Part shown: positions 43,520-53,177 of the stretch, in pieces | How positions within the stretch are numbered: position 1 is the stretch's first letter | Layout: each line of letters opens with the position of its first letter | Notes under the pieces: generated by a model | Told to the model about the DNA's origin: nothing | The model's database searches: none | Seen by the model: only the letters and a program-made list of their open reading frames with translations | Assembly (NCBI GenBank): GCA_018242685.1 | Contig: JAFEBM010000031.1 | Span: 1 to 53,742 of the forward strand | Direction of reading: 5' to 3' | DNA: 53,742 nucleotides | Source: Nitrospira sp. | GTDB taxonomy: Bacteria > Nitrospirota > Nitrospiria > Nitrospirales > Nitrospiraceae | Translations under genes and position numbers: made by a program

Positions 43520-44500
43520 ATGAATATTGCCAATGGTAGTAAAGGTCCACAGGTTGTCAGATTTCTTTCAATCATCATGTCGACCACGTTCTGCTTCTTG
43601 TCTCTGATCTTCACAATCGGAAATCTATCTGGCTGTGCCCTCATTGATCATGGACGATCGGTGTATGACCGTGAGGGTATCAGAATCGGTATTGAAGCTG
43701 ACCCCTCAGTTCGCCCATCCAGCCAGACGGTTTTGAACAATCATCCGATGGATCTAACTCCGACAGAACTCGAATCGCTGCTTCAGGTTATTCAAGTCAG
43801 TGGCTATAGTGGGACTATGGTTGGACTGATCACAAAGCCGGAACCGGTACCACTCTTCACACCCAAGGAGTTATCGACAATCTCGGGACATCTTGCCGCG
43901 GCCTTCCGGGAGGCGAAGCCCACGGAGCGAGTGTCTTTCTCGTTGCCGAAGCCGGACGTGACCTATAGTGAAGATCGAACGGTCGGCTTTTTGTTTTTTC
44001 GTGGACGCTATCTCCATGTGGTCCTGACCGACCATTCTTCCTTTGTTCGTACCGACACCGGCGGAGGTGAGTATAAAGATATTCGGGATACCAAAGGCAT
44101 GAAACTGTGGGTGATTGGTCCAGCTCACGCGGCAACCGTTCCTGATCTCGAAGAACCTCAATGGGCACACTTCGAGAAGATCCATATTTCTCTAGCTGTC
44201 AAAGAAGTTCTGACTCAGACGGAGAAGATTCCAGCTGCGCGTATGAGTCAAGGAGGAATCGGGTCACCGGTCCCCCTGCCTGCCGCCGTGTCACCAGAAA
44301 GCCGTCAGGGCAGTGCCCCGCCTGAGGATCTGCAACTCCAAATTCGAGAGCTCTCCGATGCCAATCAAGAACTCAAAGGTCGGCTTGATGAGCAGAATGA
44401 GCGTACGCAGCAGTTGCAAGATCAGATCGAACAGTTGCGCCGTGAGCGTTCATCGTCAGATCCTAAAGGACCGTCTTTCAAAGCCGTTCCTGCGCAATAA
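43520..44500 (+). CDS. Lipoprotein with C-terminal coiled coil
   Basis: The ATG at 43520 gives 326 aa and a signal peptide with lipobox LSGC (Cys39); a GTG/TTG frame from 43478 and an ATG at 43577 are other possibilities. The middle (about 60-230) is a soluble domain without recognised motifs, containing TGGGEYKDIRDTKGMKLWVI. The last 70 residues (LQLQIRELSDANQELKGRLD) form a strong heptad coiled coil. It is part of the phosphate cluster, 23 bases after the Slp gene. Coiled coils often attach such lipoproteins to partners or the cell wall. Function unknown. Confidence 0.7.
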   Translation: MNIANGSKGPQVVRFLSIIMSTTFCFLSLIFTIGNLSGCALIDHGRSVYDREGIRIGIEADPSVRPSSQTVLNNHPMDLTPTELESLLQVIQVSGYSGTMVGLITKPEPVPLFTPKELSTISGHLAAAFREAKPTERVSFSLPKPDVTYSEDRTVGFLFFRGRYLHVVLTDHSSFVRTDTGGGEYKDIRDTKGMKLWVIGPAHAATVPDLEEPQWAHFEKIHISLAVKEVLTQTEKIPAARMSQGGIGSPVPLPAAVSPESRQGSAPPEDLQLQIRELSDANQELKGRLDEQNERTQQLQDQIEQLRRERSSSDPKGPSFKAVPAQ

Positions 44501-44597
44501 CACTTCCCCTTTCACTGTGCCATAGGTCAGTGCCTGTTCACCAATACAGATTGTCCGCCATTTCCTTCCTCTTTCTGCAGAACGAAGCAGGTGAAGT

Positions 44598-44630
44598 GTT
44601 AACACGGAGTTAACACTGACGTGATAGCAC
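44598..44630 (+). promoter_or_regulatory. Perfect Pho-box-like direct repeat before pstS
   Basis: Two identical GTTAACAC copies (44598-44605, 44609-44616) are 11 bases apart, one helical turn. This fits the TTAACA spacing of PhoP/PhoB sites. TAGCAC (44625-44630) may be the -10, nine bases beyond the second TTAACA, as in PhoB-activated promoters. Confidence 0.65.
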
Positions 44631-44713
44631 CGGAACAGCGATGCGATAGGTTCATTTTCCGAGTGAGGAGCATTCTGGGAGTATTTCTTATCAGAATAAG
44701 GAGGGGAGGACCT

Positions 44714-45724
44714 ATGGGTGTCGCTCGATTCGCGCAGTCCATCGTGGTGGCCGGTCTAGCGATGGCAATGAGTCTGGAAAGTCATCCGGTACAGGGAGAG
44801 CCATCGGCCATGATCAAGGTTGATGGCTCCAGTACCGTGTATCCCTTAACCGAAGCGGTGGCGGAAGAATTTCAGAATTCCAATCGCGGGAAGATTCGAG
44901 TGACCGTCGGTATCGCGGGGACAGGCGGCGGGTTCAAAAAGTTTTGTCGAGGCGAGATCGATATTGCCGATGCATCCCGCCCGATTTTGAAGGAGGAAAT
45001 GGCGCTCTGTCAGAAGAACGGGATCATCTACTATGAATTGCCTATTGCTTTCGATGCCCTGACGGTGGCCGTAAGCCCGATGAACACCTGGGTGACGTCG
45101 ATGACGATTGAGGAGTTGAAGAAAATCTGGGAACCGGCGGCACAAGGCAAAATCACCAGATGGAACCAGGTCCACTCGGATTGGCCTGATGCGCCACTCG
45201 TCCTCTTCGGCGCCGGGTCAGACTCCGGCACCTTTGACTACTTTACCGATGCGATTGTGGGGAAAGCCAAGTCCAGCCGTGGCGATTACACCGCCAGCGA
45301 GGACGATAACATGTTGGTCCAAGGGATTGAAAAAAACAAGAATGCATTAGGGTATATCCCGTTTGCCTACTACGCCGCGCAGATGAAAAAGCTCAAGGCA
45401 GTCGCCGTGACGGGCAAGAATGGAGCGGTACTGCCTAGTGCGGAAAGTGTGGTGAACGGCAGGTATCAGCCGCTTTCACGTCCCCTCTTTCTCTATATCA
45501 ACGAACATGCGGCGAAAAGGCCGGAAGTAAAAGATTTCGTCGAGTACTATCTCACTGAAGGTCCCAAGCTGATCGCAGAAGTCCGATATATTCCGTTGGC
45601 TGATCAGGCGTACGGGATGGCCCGTGAGCGATTTCGAAAAGGCGTTGTCGGAACTGGATTCGGCGGTGAGCCCGAAGTCGGACTGCCGGTTGAAGAGGTT
45701 ATGAAGCGCTCCCCAAAGCAATAG
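44714..45724 (+). CDS. pstS: Phosphate-binding protein PstS
   Basis: PstS (336 aa) captures inorganic phosphate for the Pst ABC transporter. The ATG at 44714 follows GGAGGGGAGG and gives a signal peptide (1-29). The binding pocket DGSSTVYPL (40-48), [10 protein letters not shown] and ASRPILKEE are conserved, as is [13 protein letters not shown], which holds phosphate. It leads the operon pstS-pstC-pstA-pstB-phoU. The direct repeat upstream suggests induction in phosphate starvation. Confidence 0.95.
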   Translation: MGVARFAQSIVVAGLAMAMSLESHPVQGEPSAMIKVDGSSTVYPLTEAVAEEFQNSNRGKIRVTVGIAGTGGGFKKFCRGEIDIADASRPILKEEMALCQKNGIIYYELPIAFDALTVAVSPMNTWVTSMTIEELKKIWEPAAQGKITRWNQVHSDWPDAPLVLFGAGSDSGTFDYFTDAIVGKAKSSRGDYTASEDDNMLVQGIEKNKNALGYIPFAYYAAQMKKLKAVAVTGKNGAVLPSAESVVNGRYQPLSRPLFLYINEHAAKRPEVKDFVEYYLTEGPKLIAEVRYIPLADQAYGMARERFRKGVVGTGFGGEPEVGLPVEEVMKRSPKQ

Positions 45725-45778
45725 GCAGCGTTCACGTTTTGACGTGCATCGAGGAATACGGGAAGAGGTTGGCTGTTC

Positions 45779-46735
45779 ATGAATAAGTCTCTAGCGGCTG
45801 TGCGGGAAGTGATTCGTATCAGCGAACCGGTCATAGGAGAAGCAACCGCTTGGCGTCGAGCCCAACACCGGCGGGAACAAGTGATCGAAAGTGGGCTTTC
45901 CCTTGCCGCGCTGATGTCGGTAGCTGCCACGGTCGCGATTCTCACGGTGCTCTTGTGGGAATCGATCGGGTTCTTCAAGGCCGTGTCGCTCACAGACTTT
46001 TTGACCGATACATTGTGGACGCCTCTCTTTGATGACGCGCACTATGGAATTCTGCCGCTGCTTGCAGGCACTGTTGTCACCAGTCTGATCGGGTTACTCG
46101 TTGCGATTCCTGTGGGGACGGTGTCGGCAATCTACCTTTCGGAATTTGCCTCGTCTCGCTTGCGAGAACTCATCAAACCGGTGTTGGAACTGCTCGGAGC
46201 CGTGCCGACAGTAGTATATGGCTATTTCGCGCTTCTCGTGGTCACTCCGACCCTTCAGCGACTGTGGCCGGATCTGCCGGGGTTTAACATGCTTGGCCCC
46301 GGGATCGTGATCGGCATCATGATCCTGCCTCTCGTTATTTCTCTGAGTGAGGATGCGATGCGGGCTGTGCCGATGGTGTTGCGGGAAGGGTCCTATGCGA
46401 CGGGAGCGACACGTCTTCAGACAGCGTGGCGTGTGGTAGTCCCGGCAGCCACGTCCGGTCTTGTCGCGGCCTATGTGCTCGGAGTCTCGCGTGCCGTCGG
46501 TGAAACGATGGTGGTAGCGATCGCAGCCGGGCAAAATCCAAATCTCACATGGAATCCCATGGAGCCTGCGGCCACCATTACCGCTTATATCGTGCAGGTG
46601 GCCCTCGGTGATCTCCCTCATGGCAGCATCGGCTACCAGAGTATTTTCGCTGCCGGACTCGTGCTCGTGGTGATGACGTTTATCTTCAACATATTCGGCC
46701 ATGTCATGCGGAAGCGATTCCGGGAGGTGTACTGA
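45779..46735 (+). CDS. pstC: Phosphate ABC transporter permease PstC
   Basis: PstC (318 aa) is one of two inner-membrane channel subunits of the Pst importer. Six hydrophobic segments are visible, with a long cytoplasmic N-terminal tail of about 40 residues. Conserved blocks are GAVPTVVYGYFALLV, and the ABC-coupling EAA loop AMRAVPMVLREGSYATGATRLQT. Length and order are normal. It lies 54 bases after pstS, and pstA begins one base after its stop. Confidence 0.95.
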   Translation: MNKSLAAVREVIRISEPVIGEATAWRRAQHRREQVIESGLSLAALMSVAATVAILTVLLWESIGFFKAVSLTDFLTDTLWTPLFDDAHYGILPLLAGTVVTSLIGLLVAIPVGTVSAIYLSEFASSRLRELIKPVLELLGAVPTVVYGYFALLVVTPTLQRLWPDLPGFNMLGPGIVIGIMILPLVISLSEDAMRAVPMVLREGSYATGATRLQTAWRVVVPAATSGLVAAYVLGVSRAVGETMVVAIAAGQNPNLTWNPMEPAATITAYIVQVALGDLPHGSIGYQSIFAAGLVLVVMTFIFNIFGHVMRKRFREVY

Positions 46736-46736
46736 A

Positions 46737-47627
46737 GTGATCAGGCGCCGAAAGCTTGCGGAGGCGTTGTTCAAGGCGCTGGGCCTCTTCTCACTTGCCC
46801 TCGCGATCGGAACGCTGGCCTTGTTGTTCGGCGCGCTCATAAGTGAAGGGGCCGGCCGAATCGACTGGCAATTTCTCACATCCTTTCCGTCTCGTCGCGC
46901 CACACAGGCTGGTATTCTTCCCGCATTGGTCGGCTCGAGTTTGATCATGTTGGTCACGGCTGTGGTGGGCATCCCCTTGGGTGTCGCCGCGGCGATTTAC
47001 TTGGAAGAATATGCCCGTCGAACGTGGCTGACGGAGTTGATCGAAGTGACGGTCACGAATCTGGCCGGCGTGCCGTCGATTATTTTTGGATTACTGGCGC
47101 TTGGGCTGTTCGTTTATATGCTGGGTCTTGGGACGAGCATTCTGACGGCTAGTCTCACCTTGGCTCTACTCATTCTTCCCGTGGTGATCGTGACGACACG
47201 AGAGGCCATTCGCGCGATTCCGGTCCACATCCGCGAAGCGGCCGTTGCTTTAGGTGCGACTAAATGGCAGACGGTCTTCCACCACGTCTTGCCCTATTCC
47301 GCTACTGGGATCTTAACCGGGATCATCTTGGCCTTGAGCCGCGCGATCGGAGAGACCGCCCCTATCGTGACGATCGGCGCCCTCACCTTTATTGCTTTTC
47401 TCCCTCCGGCTCCAGTCACGACTCAACCTCCGTTTATTTCTTTCGAGTGGCTGATGTCTCCTTTTACGGTGATGCCCATTCAGATGTTTGCATGGGTTTC
47501 AAGACCGGGCGAAGACTTCGCCGGCAATGCAGCGGCTGCGGGGTTAGTGCTCGTTTGCATGACTCTTGCGATGAACGGGTTGGCCATTTATGTGCGTTAT
47601 CGCATGCGCAAACGTGTCTCTTGGTAA
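46737..47627 (+). CDS. pstA: Phosphate ABC transporter permease PstA
   Basis: PstA (296 aa) is the second channel subunit. I take the GTG at 46737, which begins just after the pstC stop; an upstream frame to 46701 overlaps pstC. It has six transmembrane segments, [20 protein letters not shown] and the coupling loop [21 protein letters not shown], the PstA equivalents of the PstC motifs. pstB follows two bases later. Confidence 0.95.
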   Translation: MIRRRKLAEALFKALGLFSLALAIGTLALLFGALISEGAGRIDWQFLTSFPSRRATQAGILPALVGSSLIMLVTAVVGIPLGVAAAIYLEEYARRTWLTELIEVTVTNLAGVPSIIFGLLALGLFVYMLGLGTSILTASLTLALLILPVVIVTTREAIRAIPVHIREAAVALGATKWQTVFHHVLPYSATGILTGIILALSRAIGETAPIVTIGALTFIAFLPPAPVTTQPPFISFEWLMSPFTVMPIQMFAWVSRPGEDFAGNAAAAGLVLVCMTLAMNGLAIYVRYRMRKRVSW

Positions 47628-47629
47628 AT

Positions 47630-48445
47630 ATGGATGTCATGGAGCTCCCACATCTCGAATCACCCGAGGATCGGGTTTGGCCTAAGCTGCTCAAAGCGGA
47701 GACGAGGGCTTTGAGTTTCTCCTACGGAAACCGATTGGCATTGAAGAATGTGTCGGTCCCTATCGCAGAATACAAAATCACGGCGTTGATCGGGCCGTCG
47801 GGCTGTGGAAAGTCAACCTTCCTCCGGTGTTTTAATCGTATGCATGATCTTTACCCTGGAACCCGTTACGAAGGGGAAATCCTGCTCCATCCTGGCAGTC
47901 GTAATATCCTCGCTCGCGATGTGGACCCGATTGAGGTGCGCATGCGGCTGGCCATGGTGTTTCAAAAGCCCAATCCCTTTCCCAAATCCGTCTATGAAAA
48001 TGTGGCCTATGGGTTGAAGGTTCGGGGCTTGACGGACCGGCGCGCCTTAGAGGAAAAGGTCGAACAGGCTCTCCGGAGCGCAGCCTTGTGGGAAGAGGTC
48101 AAGGATCGGTTATCCGCACAAGCAACATCTCTGTCCGGCGGCCAGCAGCAACGTCTCTGTATGGCCCGCGCCTTGGCGACCGACCCGGAACTGCTGCTCC
48201 TGGATGAACCGACGTCGGCGCTCGACCCGATTGCCACGGCCAACATCGAGGAGCTGCTGCTTGATCTCAAACAGCGCGTGACGATTTTGATCGTCACGCA
48301 CAATATGCAACAAGCGGCGCGGGTGTCGGATTGGACGGCGTTCATGTATCTTGGTGAACTCGTCGAGTTTGGTCTCACGAAGCAGCTGTTCACGAATCCT
48401 TCAAAGAAGCAGACTGAGGATTATATCACCGGACGATTCGGTTGA
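47630..48445 (+). CDS. pstB: Phosphate ABC transporter ATPase PstB
   Basis: PstB (271 aa) powers phosphate import. The ATG at 47630 is two bases after pstA. The Walker A is GPSGCGKST (55-63), the signature LSGGQQQR is at 168-175 and Walker [14 protein letters not shown] begins at 188. The block [20 protein letters not shown] identifies the PstB class. Four bases later phoU begins. Confidence 0.97.
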   Translation: MDVMELPHLESPEDRVWPKLLKAETRALSFSYGNRLALKNVSVPIAEYKITALIGPSGCGKSTFLRCFNRMHDLYPGTRYEGEILLHPGSRNILARDVDPIEVRMRLAMVFQKPNPFPKSVYENVAYGLKVRGLTDRRALEEKVEQALRSAALWEEVKDRLSAQATSLSGGQQQRLCMARALATDPELLLLDEPTSALDPIATANIEELLLDLKQRVTILIVTHNMQQAARVSDWTAFMYLGELVEFGLTKQLFTNPSKKQTEDYITGRFG

Positions 48446-48449
48446 GGCC

Positions 48450-49121
48450 ATGGCACAGCGACACTTCGACGAAGAACTTGCCGAATTAAAAAACAAGCTC
48501 GCACGAATGGCGGGTCTAGCAGAGGACCAAATCGATAAGGCATTGGCTGCGTTGGTGACTCGCGATTCGGCCCTGGCCTGTCGCGTGATCGAACGAGACC
48601 ACAAGGTGAACGCACTCGACGTGGAGATCGACGAGGCCTGTATCGAATTGTTGGCGCTTCACCAACCGGCCGCGCACGATTTGCGGCTCGTCACGACGGC
48701 CATGAAAATCTCCACCGAGCTCGAGCGGATCAGCGATCTCTCGGAAAATATCTCGGAGCGCGCGATCGAGCTGAATGAAGAACCGCAGCTCAAGCCGTAC
48801 ATCGATATTCCGAGGATTGGAAACCTGGCAAGGGTGATGGTGAAGGAAAGCATCGACGCCTTCGTCAAAGAGGATTCCAAGCTCGCTCGGAAAGTGCTCG
48901 TGGATGACGATCTGGTCGATGATCTGATGGAACAGTTATTTCGTGAGCTGCTTTCCTTTATGATGGAAAACCCGCATACCATTTCACGTGCCATTCGTTT
49001 GAGCTTCGTCGCCAAGTATCTTGAACGGATGGCCGATCATGCGACCAACATCGCCGAGTTGGTCGTCTACCTAGTGGAGGGCAAGATCATTCGACACACA
49101 TCACCCCAGGTTCCGTTGTAA
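48450..49121 (+). CDS. phoU: Phosphate transport regulator PhoU
   Basis: PhoU (223 aa) links the Pst transporter to the PhoR/PhoB two-component system and limits phosphate uptake. Two three-helix repeats are visible. The metal-binding blocks are ERISDLSENISERA in the first and FVAKYLERMADHATNIAELVVYL in the second. The ATG at 48450 lies four bases after pstB. No phoB or phoR is present in the window, so the regulator must lie elsewhere. Confidence 0.96.
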   Translation: MAQRHFDEELAELKNKLARMAGLAEDQIDKALAALVTRDSALACRVIERDHKVNALDVEIDEACIELLALHQPAAHDLRLVTTAMKISTELERISDLSENISERAIELNEEPQLKPYIDIPRIGNLARVMVKESIDAFVKEDSKLARKVLVDDDLVDDLMEQLFRELLSFMMENPHTISRAIRLSFVAKYLERMADHATNIAELVVYLVEGKIIRHTSPQVPL

Positions 49122-49174
49122 CGCTACGATCCATTCCCATTCATGGCGCACACGAAACATGAATGCCTGTTTGT

Positions 49175-49203
49175 TTGAAATGACTCTGCCCCTGTGCTAG
49201 CAT
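49175..49203 (+). promoter_or_regulatory. Promoter immediately upstream of ftsK
   Basis: TTGAAA (49175-49180), 17 bases, then TAGCAT (49198-49203). The ATG of ftsK starts at 49211, eight bases after the -10, where transcription would begin. That makes the mRNA leaderless or nearly so; no ribosome site is visible. Confidence 0.6.
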
Positions 49204-49210
49204 CTCTCGC

Positions 49211-51634
49211 ATGGGTGCCACCACGAGGGCTAAGCGGAGAGAAACCCGCCGTGCCCCACCCCCCTCTTCCCATATTCATCGCGAAGTGATCGGCGTGATC
49301 TTGATCGCGCTGAGCTTACTCATGCTCTTGAGCCTTCTGTCGTTTGTGCCTGGGGAGGCGAGAATTGTGGCGGACGGTGCATCGGAGACCAACCCGCCTC
49401 GAAATCTCATCGGTTCATTCGGAGCCCTCCTAGCCGGTGCGTTTTTTTATGGTCTCGGTGGAGCGGCCTATCTCTTTCCCTTCCTGCTGGGGCGGTTGGG
49501 ATTTCGCTGTTTCTCCCAGGCGCCGGTGAGTCTCAGGTTGCGGACGGCCGCCAGTTCCCTCGCCGCAGTGTTCTTTTTAAGCGCCTTTCTGCATCTTGAA
49601 ACGACGGGGGTTCCCACGTTGACCAGCGGGATGATTTCCCGAGGGATCGCCGGTGGTGTCGTCGGCCAGACAATCGCCGATGGACTCCGCGCCGTCTTTG
49701 CCGGAACCGGGGCCCATATTCTGATCATTACAGGATTTCTTGTGTCTCTTCTGCTGACAACGCCTCTGTCATTGGCTGAGGCTGTGCGTCGCATGCCGGA
49801 ACGTTGGGCTCTTCTCCGTGAAGGAGTGTCCGCTGTGATGCCTGAGCGATCGACTGAAGTCCAGAAGGAGGTCGGCAATCGACGGTCGCGGGTTAAGCCT
49901 TCTAAATCAAGCGCCGTCACCCTGGAAGAAGAGTCGGATGCCGAAAGCATCGAGGACGCTGAACCAATTCCAGCCTTGACTCCGCTGACTCCGATCATTC
50001 AGCCGTTCCCTGTCACAGCTCCGACATTGGAAGTGCAAACGACCGAGCCGGAAGCGGTTGTTCGACCGGCTGAGCCTGTGGATTATCGGCTGCCTGACCC
50101 GGAGATTTTGTTAAGCGATCCTTCCGGACCGCTGGATCGGATGTCGGATGAAGAATTACGAGCGCAGTCCGAGGTTTTGTCACGGGCATTGATGAGTTTC
50201 GGCATCGAGGGCATCGTAACGGAGGTGCGGCCCGGTCCTGTCGTGACGATGTACGAGTTTGAACCGGCGCCCGGCACGAAAGTGGCCCGCATTGTGAATT
50301 TGGCTGATGACCTTGCGCTGGCTCTCAAGGCGACGAGTCTACGAATCGTGGCGCCGTTGCCGGGGAAATCAGTGGTCGGGATCGAGGTGCCGAACCGGTC
50401 TCGGGAGACGGTGTCGCTGAAGGAAGTCGTCATGAGCGAGGCCTTTCGTCGGGCAAGATCCAGACTCACTCTGGCGTTGGGCAAGGATATCTTCGGCGCA
50501 CCGATGACGGCCGATCTGAAGACGATGCCGCACCTCTTGGTAGCCGGTGCGACCGGCGCCGGGAAGAGTGTCAGTTTGAATACGATGTTGCTGAGTATCC
50601 TCTTTTCCGCCAAGCCCAGTGAAGTGAAACTCCTGCTCATCGATCCAAAGATGCTCGAGTTTCAATCCTATGAGGGAATTCCTCATCTGTTGCGACCGGT
50701 GATTACGGAGCCCAAATCAGCCGCGAGAGGGCTGGGGTGGGTCGTTGCTGAGATGGAACGGCGGTATAAGTTGCTGGCTGAGGCCGGTGTGCGGAATATC
50801 GATGCGTACAATCGAAAGGTCGCTGGTTTGCAAGAGGTGTTTGCTGAAAACCACCCAGCGGGCGTCGAGCAGCCTCCGATGCAGTTTCTCTCCGAGGAAG
50901 AGCGCCTCTCTGCCGGTGAAACATCGATCGCCGAGGGGGAGCGGGGTTGCATGCAGCCGAAACCGACGCCGCCGGAACCGCTGCCTTTTATCATCGTCAT
51001 GATCGACGAGCTCGCGGATCTGATGATGGTGGCTCCCAAAGATGTGGAAGACAAGATCGCCCGACTTGCACAGATGGCGCGGGCTTCCGGCATTCATCTA
51101 GTGTTGGCCACTCAGCGCCCATCCGTCGATGTGCTGACCGGCTTGATCAAAGCGAATTTCCCTGCACGGATCGCGTTTCAAGTCTCTTCGAAGACCGACT
51201 CACGAACCATTCTCGATGCGAACGGAGCGGAGGCTCTACTCGGCCGAGGCGATATGCTGTACCTGGCCTCGGGCACCGGCCGCCTCGCGCGCCTGCACGG
51301 GTCCTTTGTATCGGACGACGATGTTCGCTCAGTCGTGGAATTCGTGAAGAAACAAGCCCTTCCGATTTACAATCAGGAACTGCAATCGCTTAAGTTTGAG
51401 GAGGCGACGGAGGAAGAGGCAAAAGACGAAGTGTACGAACAGGCTAAAGAATTGGTCCTGTCGACCGGACAGGCTTCAGCCTCGTTGATCCAACGCCGAC
51501 TGCGAGTCGGCTATCCTCGGGCGGCGCGCATGATCGAACAGATGGAATCGGAAGGCATTGTGGGGGCGGCGGGGCGTGATGGGCGTCGGGAGGTGCTTGG
51601 TCGGCGCGGCCCGGTCGGCGCGGCGGAAGCATAA
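49211..51634 (+). CDS. ftsK: DNA translocase FtsK
   Basis: FtsK (807 aa) pumps DNA at the division septum. The N-terminal region has four or so transmembrane helices (about 25-190), followed by a short Pro/Glu-rich linker (200-300). The motor holds Walker A GATGAGKS (446-453), Walker B VMIDELADLMM and the RecA-like core (ATQRPSVDVLTGLIKANFPA). The C-terminal winged-helix gamma domain reads SASLIQRRLRVGYPRAARMI. The linker is much shorter than in E. coli. lolA overlaps its stop by one base, as in the ftsK-lolA pair of enterobacteria. Confidence 0.96.
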   Translation: MGATTRAKRRETRRAPPPSSHIHREVIGVILIALSLLMLLSLLSFVPGEARIVADGASETNPPRNLIGSFGALLAGAFFYGLGGAAYLFPFLLGRLGFRCFSQAPVSLRLRTAASSLAAVFFLSAFLHLETTGVPTLTSGMISRGIAGGVVGQTIADGLRAVFAGTGAHILIITGFLVSLLLTTPLSLAEAVRRMPERWALLREGVSAVMPERSTEVQKEVGNRRSRVKPSKSSAVTLEEESDAESIEDAEPIPALTPLTPIIQPFPVTAPTLEVQTTEPEAVVRPAEPVDYRLPDPEILLSDPSGPLDRMSDEELRAQSEVLSRALMSFGIEGIVTEVRPGPVVTMYEFEPAPGTKVARIVNLADDLALALKATSLRIVAPLPGKSVVGIEVPNRSRETVSLKEVVMSEAFRRARSRLTLALGKDIFGAPMTADLKTMPHLLVAGATGAGKSVSLNTMLLSILFSAKPSEVKLLLIDPKMLEFQSYEGIPHLLRPVITEPKSAARGLGWVVAEMERRYKLLAEAGVRNIDAYNRKVAGLQEVFAENHPAGVEQPPMQFLSEEERLSAGETSIAEGERGCMQPKPTPPEPLPFIIVMIDELADLMMVAPKDVEDKIARLAQMARASGIHLVLATQRPSVDVLTGLIKANFPARIAFQVSSKTDSRTILDANGAEALLGRGDMLYLASGTGRLARLHGSFVSDDDVRSVVEFVKKQALPIYNQELQSLKFEEATEEEAKDEVYEQAKELVLSTGQASASLIQRRLRVGYPRAARMIEQMESEGIVGAAGRDGRREVLGRRGPVGAAEA

Positions 51635-52338
51635 TGCGTTGGTGGCTTGCTGCTCCATTGAGTGTCCTGTTGGTCTTACCGGCCTGGTCGGCAGACGGGC
51701 CGAGTGATGAAAAGGCGCGGCGGGAAGTTCGTGAAGTCGTCAAACAGCTGCAAGCTCGATACGAGAAAACGAAGGATCTGCAGGCCGATTTTTCTCAGAA
51801 AACCAAGATTGAGGGGTTTGAGCGTCCGGTGACGTCGGCCGGCAAGGTGTATATCAAAAAGCCAGGCCGATTGCGGTGGGACTATTTAGATCCAACGATC
51901 GAGCAAATCTATGTGAACCAGGACGATGTGAGGGTGTACGTTCCCGAACATAAGCAGGTCCTAGTCGGAAAATTGACTCAAATGGCTGCCTCTAAAGCGC
52001 CGTTGGAATTGCTGCAGGGAGCGGCCAAATTGGATGAGTCGTTTGAGATTGAACCCACCCCGGGAAAAGTCAGGGGAGCCGGCGGTATGCCGCTTATTAC
52101 ACTGATTCCCAAAGCCAAGGAGCAGGAATCCACCCAGAATCTTCAGAAAATCATCGTCGAGGTCTTCCCGAAAACCCATTATATCCGTACCGTGTCACTC
52201 CATGAGATCAGCGGCAACGTCGCCGTCTTTGAATTTTCAAACTTGCAACCGAATCTGGGATTGGGTAATGAGGTGTTCGACTTTAAGGCACCATCGGATG
52301 TGGAAGTCGTCAAGGCTCCGGTGTTGAATAATCCCTAG
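51634..52338 (+). CDS. lolA: Outer-membrane lipoprotein carrier LolA
   Basis: LolA (234 aa) carries lipoproteins across the periplasm to LolB. It has a signal peptide (1-22) and the LolA fold, LQARYEKTKDLQADFSQKTK then GKVYIKKPGRLRWDY and a C-terminal FKAPSDVEVV. It overlaps ftsK by one base (TAATG). The many lipoproteins in this window (Pal, Slp-like, propeller, coiled coil) are likely clients. Confidence 0.93.
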   Translation: MRWWLAAPLSVLLVLPAWSADGPSDEKARREVREVVKQLQARYEKTKDLQADFSQKTKIEGFERPVTSAGKVYIKKPGRLRWDYLDPTIEQIYVNQDDVRVYVPEHKQVLVGKLTQMAASKAPLELLQGAAKLDESFEIEPTPGKVRGAGGMPLITLIPKAKEQESTQNLQKIIVEVFPKTHYIRTVSLHEISGNVAVFEFSNLQPNLGLGNEVFDFKAPSDVEVVKAPVLNNP

Positions 52339-52343
52339 GACTT

Positions 52344-53129
52344 ATGCGCGAACGAGAGCCGGTTCGACAGAGAACAAATCTCATGAATAGCGTGACGGAC
52401 AGGGTCGATCAAGCCGTCGCAGCTTTGGACGTTGATCGTCTTCACCGGGAATATTGGGAGCAAAACGAGTTCCTGGTGATCAAACAATTCTTGCCCCGTG
52501 CCTTCGTGGAGGAAGTGTTTGTCCCTCAGGCTCAGGGCGTGAAAGCGGAGCTCAATCGAAACTTTATTCCCGGCCACAAGAAAGGCGGGAGCGTCAGTTA
52601 TTATACTGTGCAAGAAAAAGCTCCCCGCTTTCTCGACCTCTACCAGTCTGAGTCGTTCCGGACATTCTTGAACCGGCTCGTGGAGGCGAAGCTGATGTTC
52701 TGTCCGGACAACGATCCCCATTCCTGCGCCCTCTACTACTACACTGAACCGGGCGACCATATTGGGTTCCACTATGATACGTCATACTATAAGGGTGCTC
52801 GGTACACGATCTTGATGGGGCTTGTTGATCGATCAACCCAGTGCAAGTTGGTGTGCGAGCTTTTCAAAGACCATCCCACCAAGCAGCCGCGCCATCTTGA
52901 GCTGATCACTGAACCCGGCGATATGGTGATTTTCAACGGGGACAAGCTCTGGCATGCCGTCACGCCTCTCGGGGAGGGCGAAGAGCGGATTGCACTCACA
53001 ATGGAGTATGTCACCAATCCTGAGATGGGGACGGTCAAGCGGCTCTATTCTAACCTCAAAGATTCCTTCGGCTATTTCGGTTTTGCAAACGTCTTCAAGC
53101 GGGCGCTGGGTCTGAGCCGATTCAAGTGA
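52344..53129 (+). CDS. Fe(II)/2-oxoglutarate-type dioxygenase
   Basis: This 261-aa protein has the iron triad HxD...H as His143-Tyr-Asp145 (GFHYDTSYY) and His204 (KLWHAVTPLG), with Arg215 (ERIALTM) placed for 2-oxoglutarate. A double-stranded beta-helix fold is expected. Related enzymes hydroxylate prolyl or other residues, or small molecules; the substrate is unknown. The Met at residue 14 (52383) is another start. It follows lolA by five bases and lacks a signal peptide, so it is cytoplasmic. Confidence 0.8.
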   Translation: MREREPVRQRTNLMNSVTDRVDQAVAALDVDRLHREYWEQNEFLVIKQFLPRAFVEEVFVPQAQGVKAELNRNFIPGHKKGGSVSYYTVQEKAPRFLDLYQSESFRTFLNRLVEAKLMFCPDNDPHSCALYYYTEPGDHIGFHYDTSYYKGARYTILMGLVDRSTQCKLVCELFKDHPTKQPRHLELITEPGDMVIFNGDKLWHAVTPLGEGEERIALTMEYVTNPEMGTVKRLYSNLKDSFGYFGFANVFKRALGLSRFK

Positions 53130-53177
53130 GAAAATTCGCCTCTTGGCTTGGTTGCCGTTCCTAATTTACCTCTCCAT

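Noticed and set aside
46094..46972. Long minus-strand frame of 292 codons opposite pstC and pstA
   Set aside because: Product is low complexity, rich in His and Arg, and lies antisense to clear transporter genes whose codon pattern explains it.
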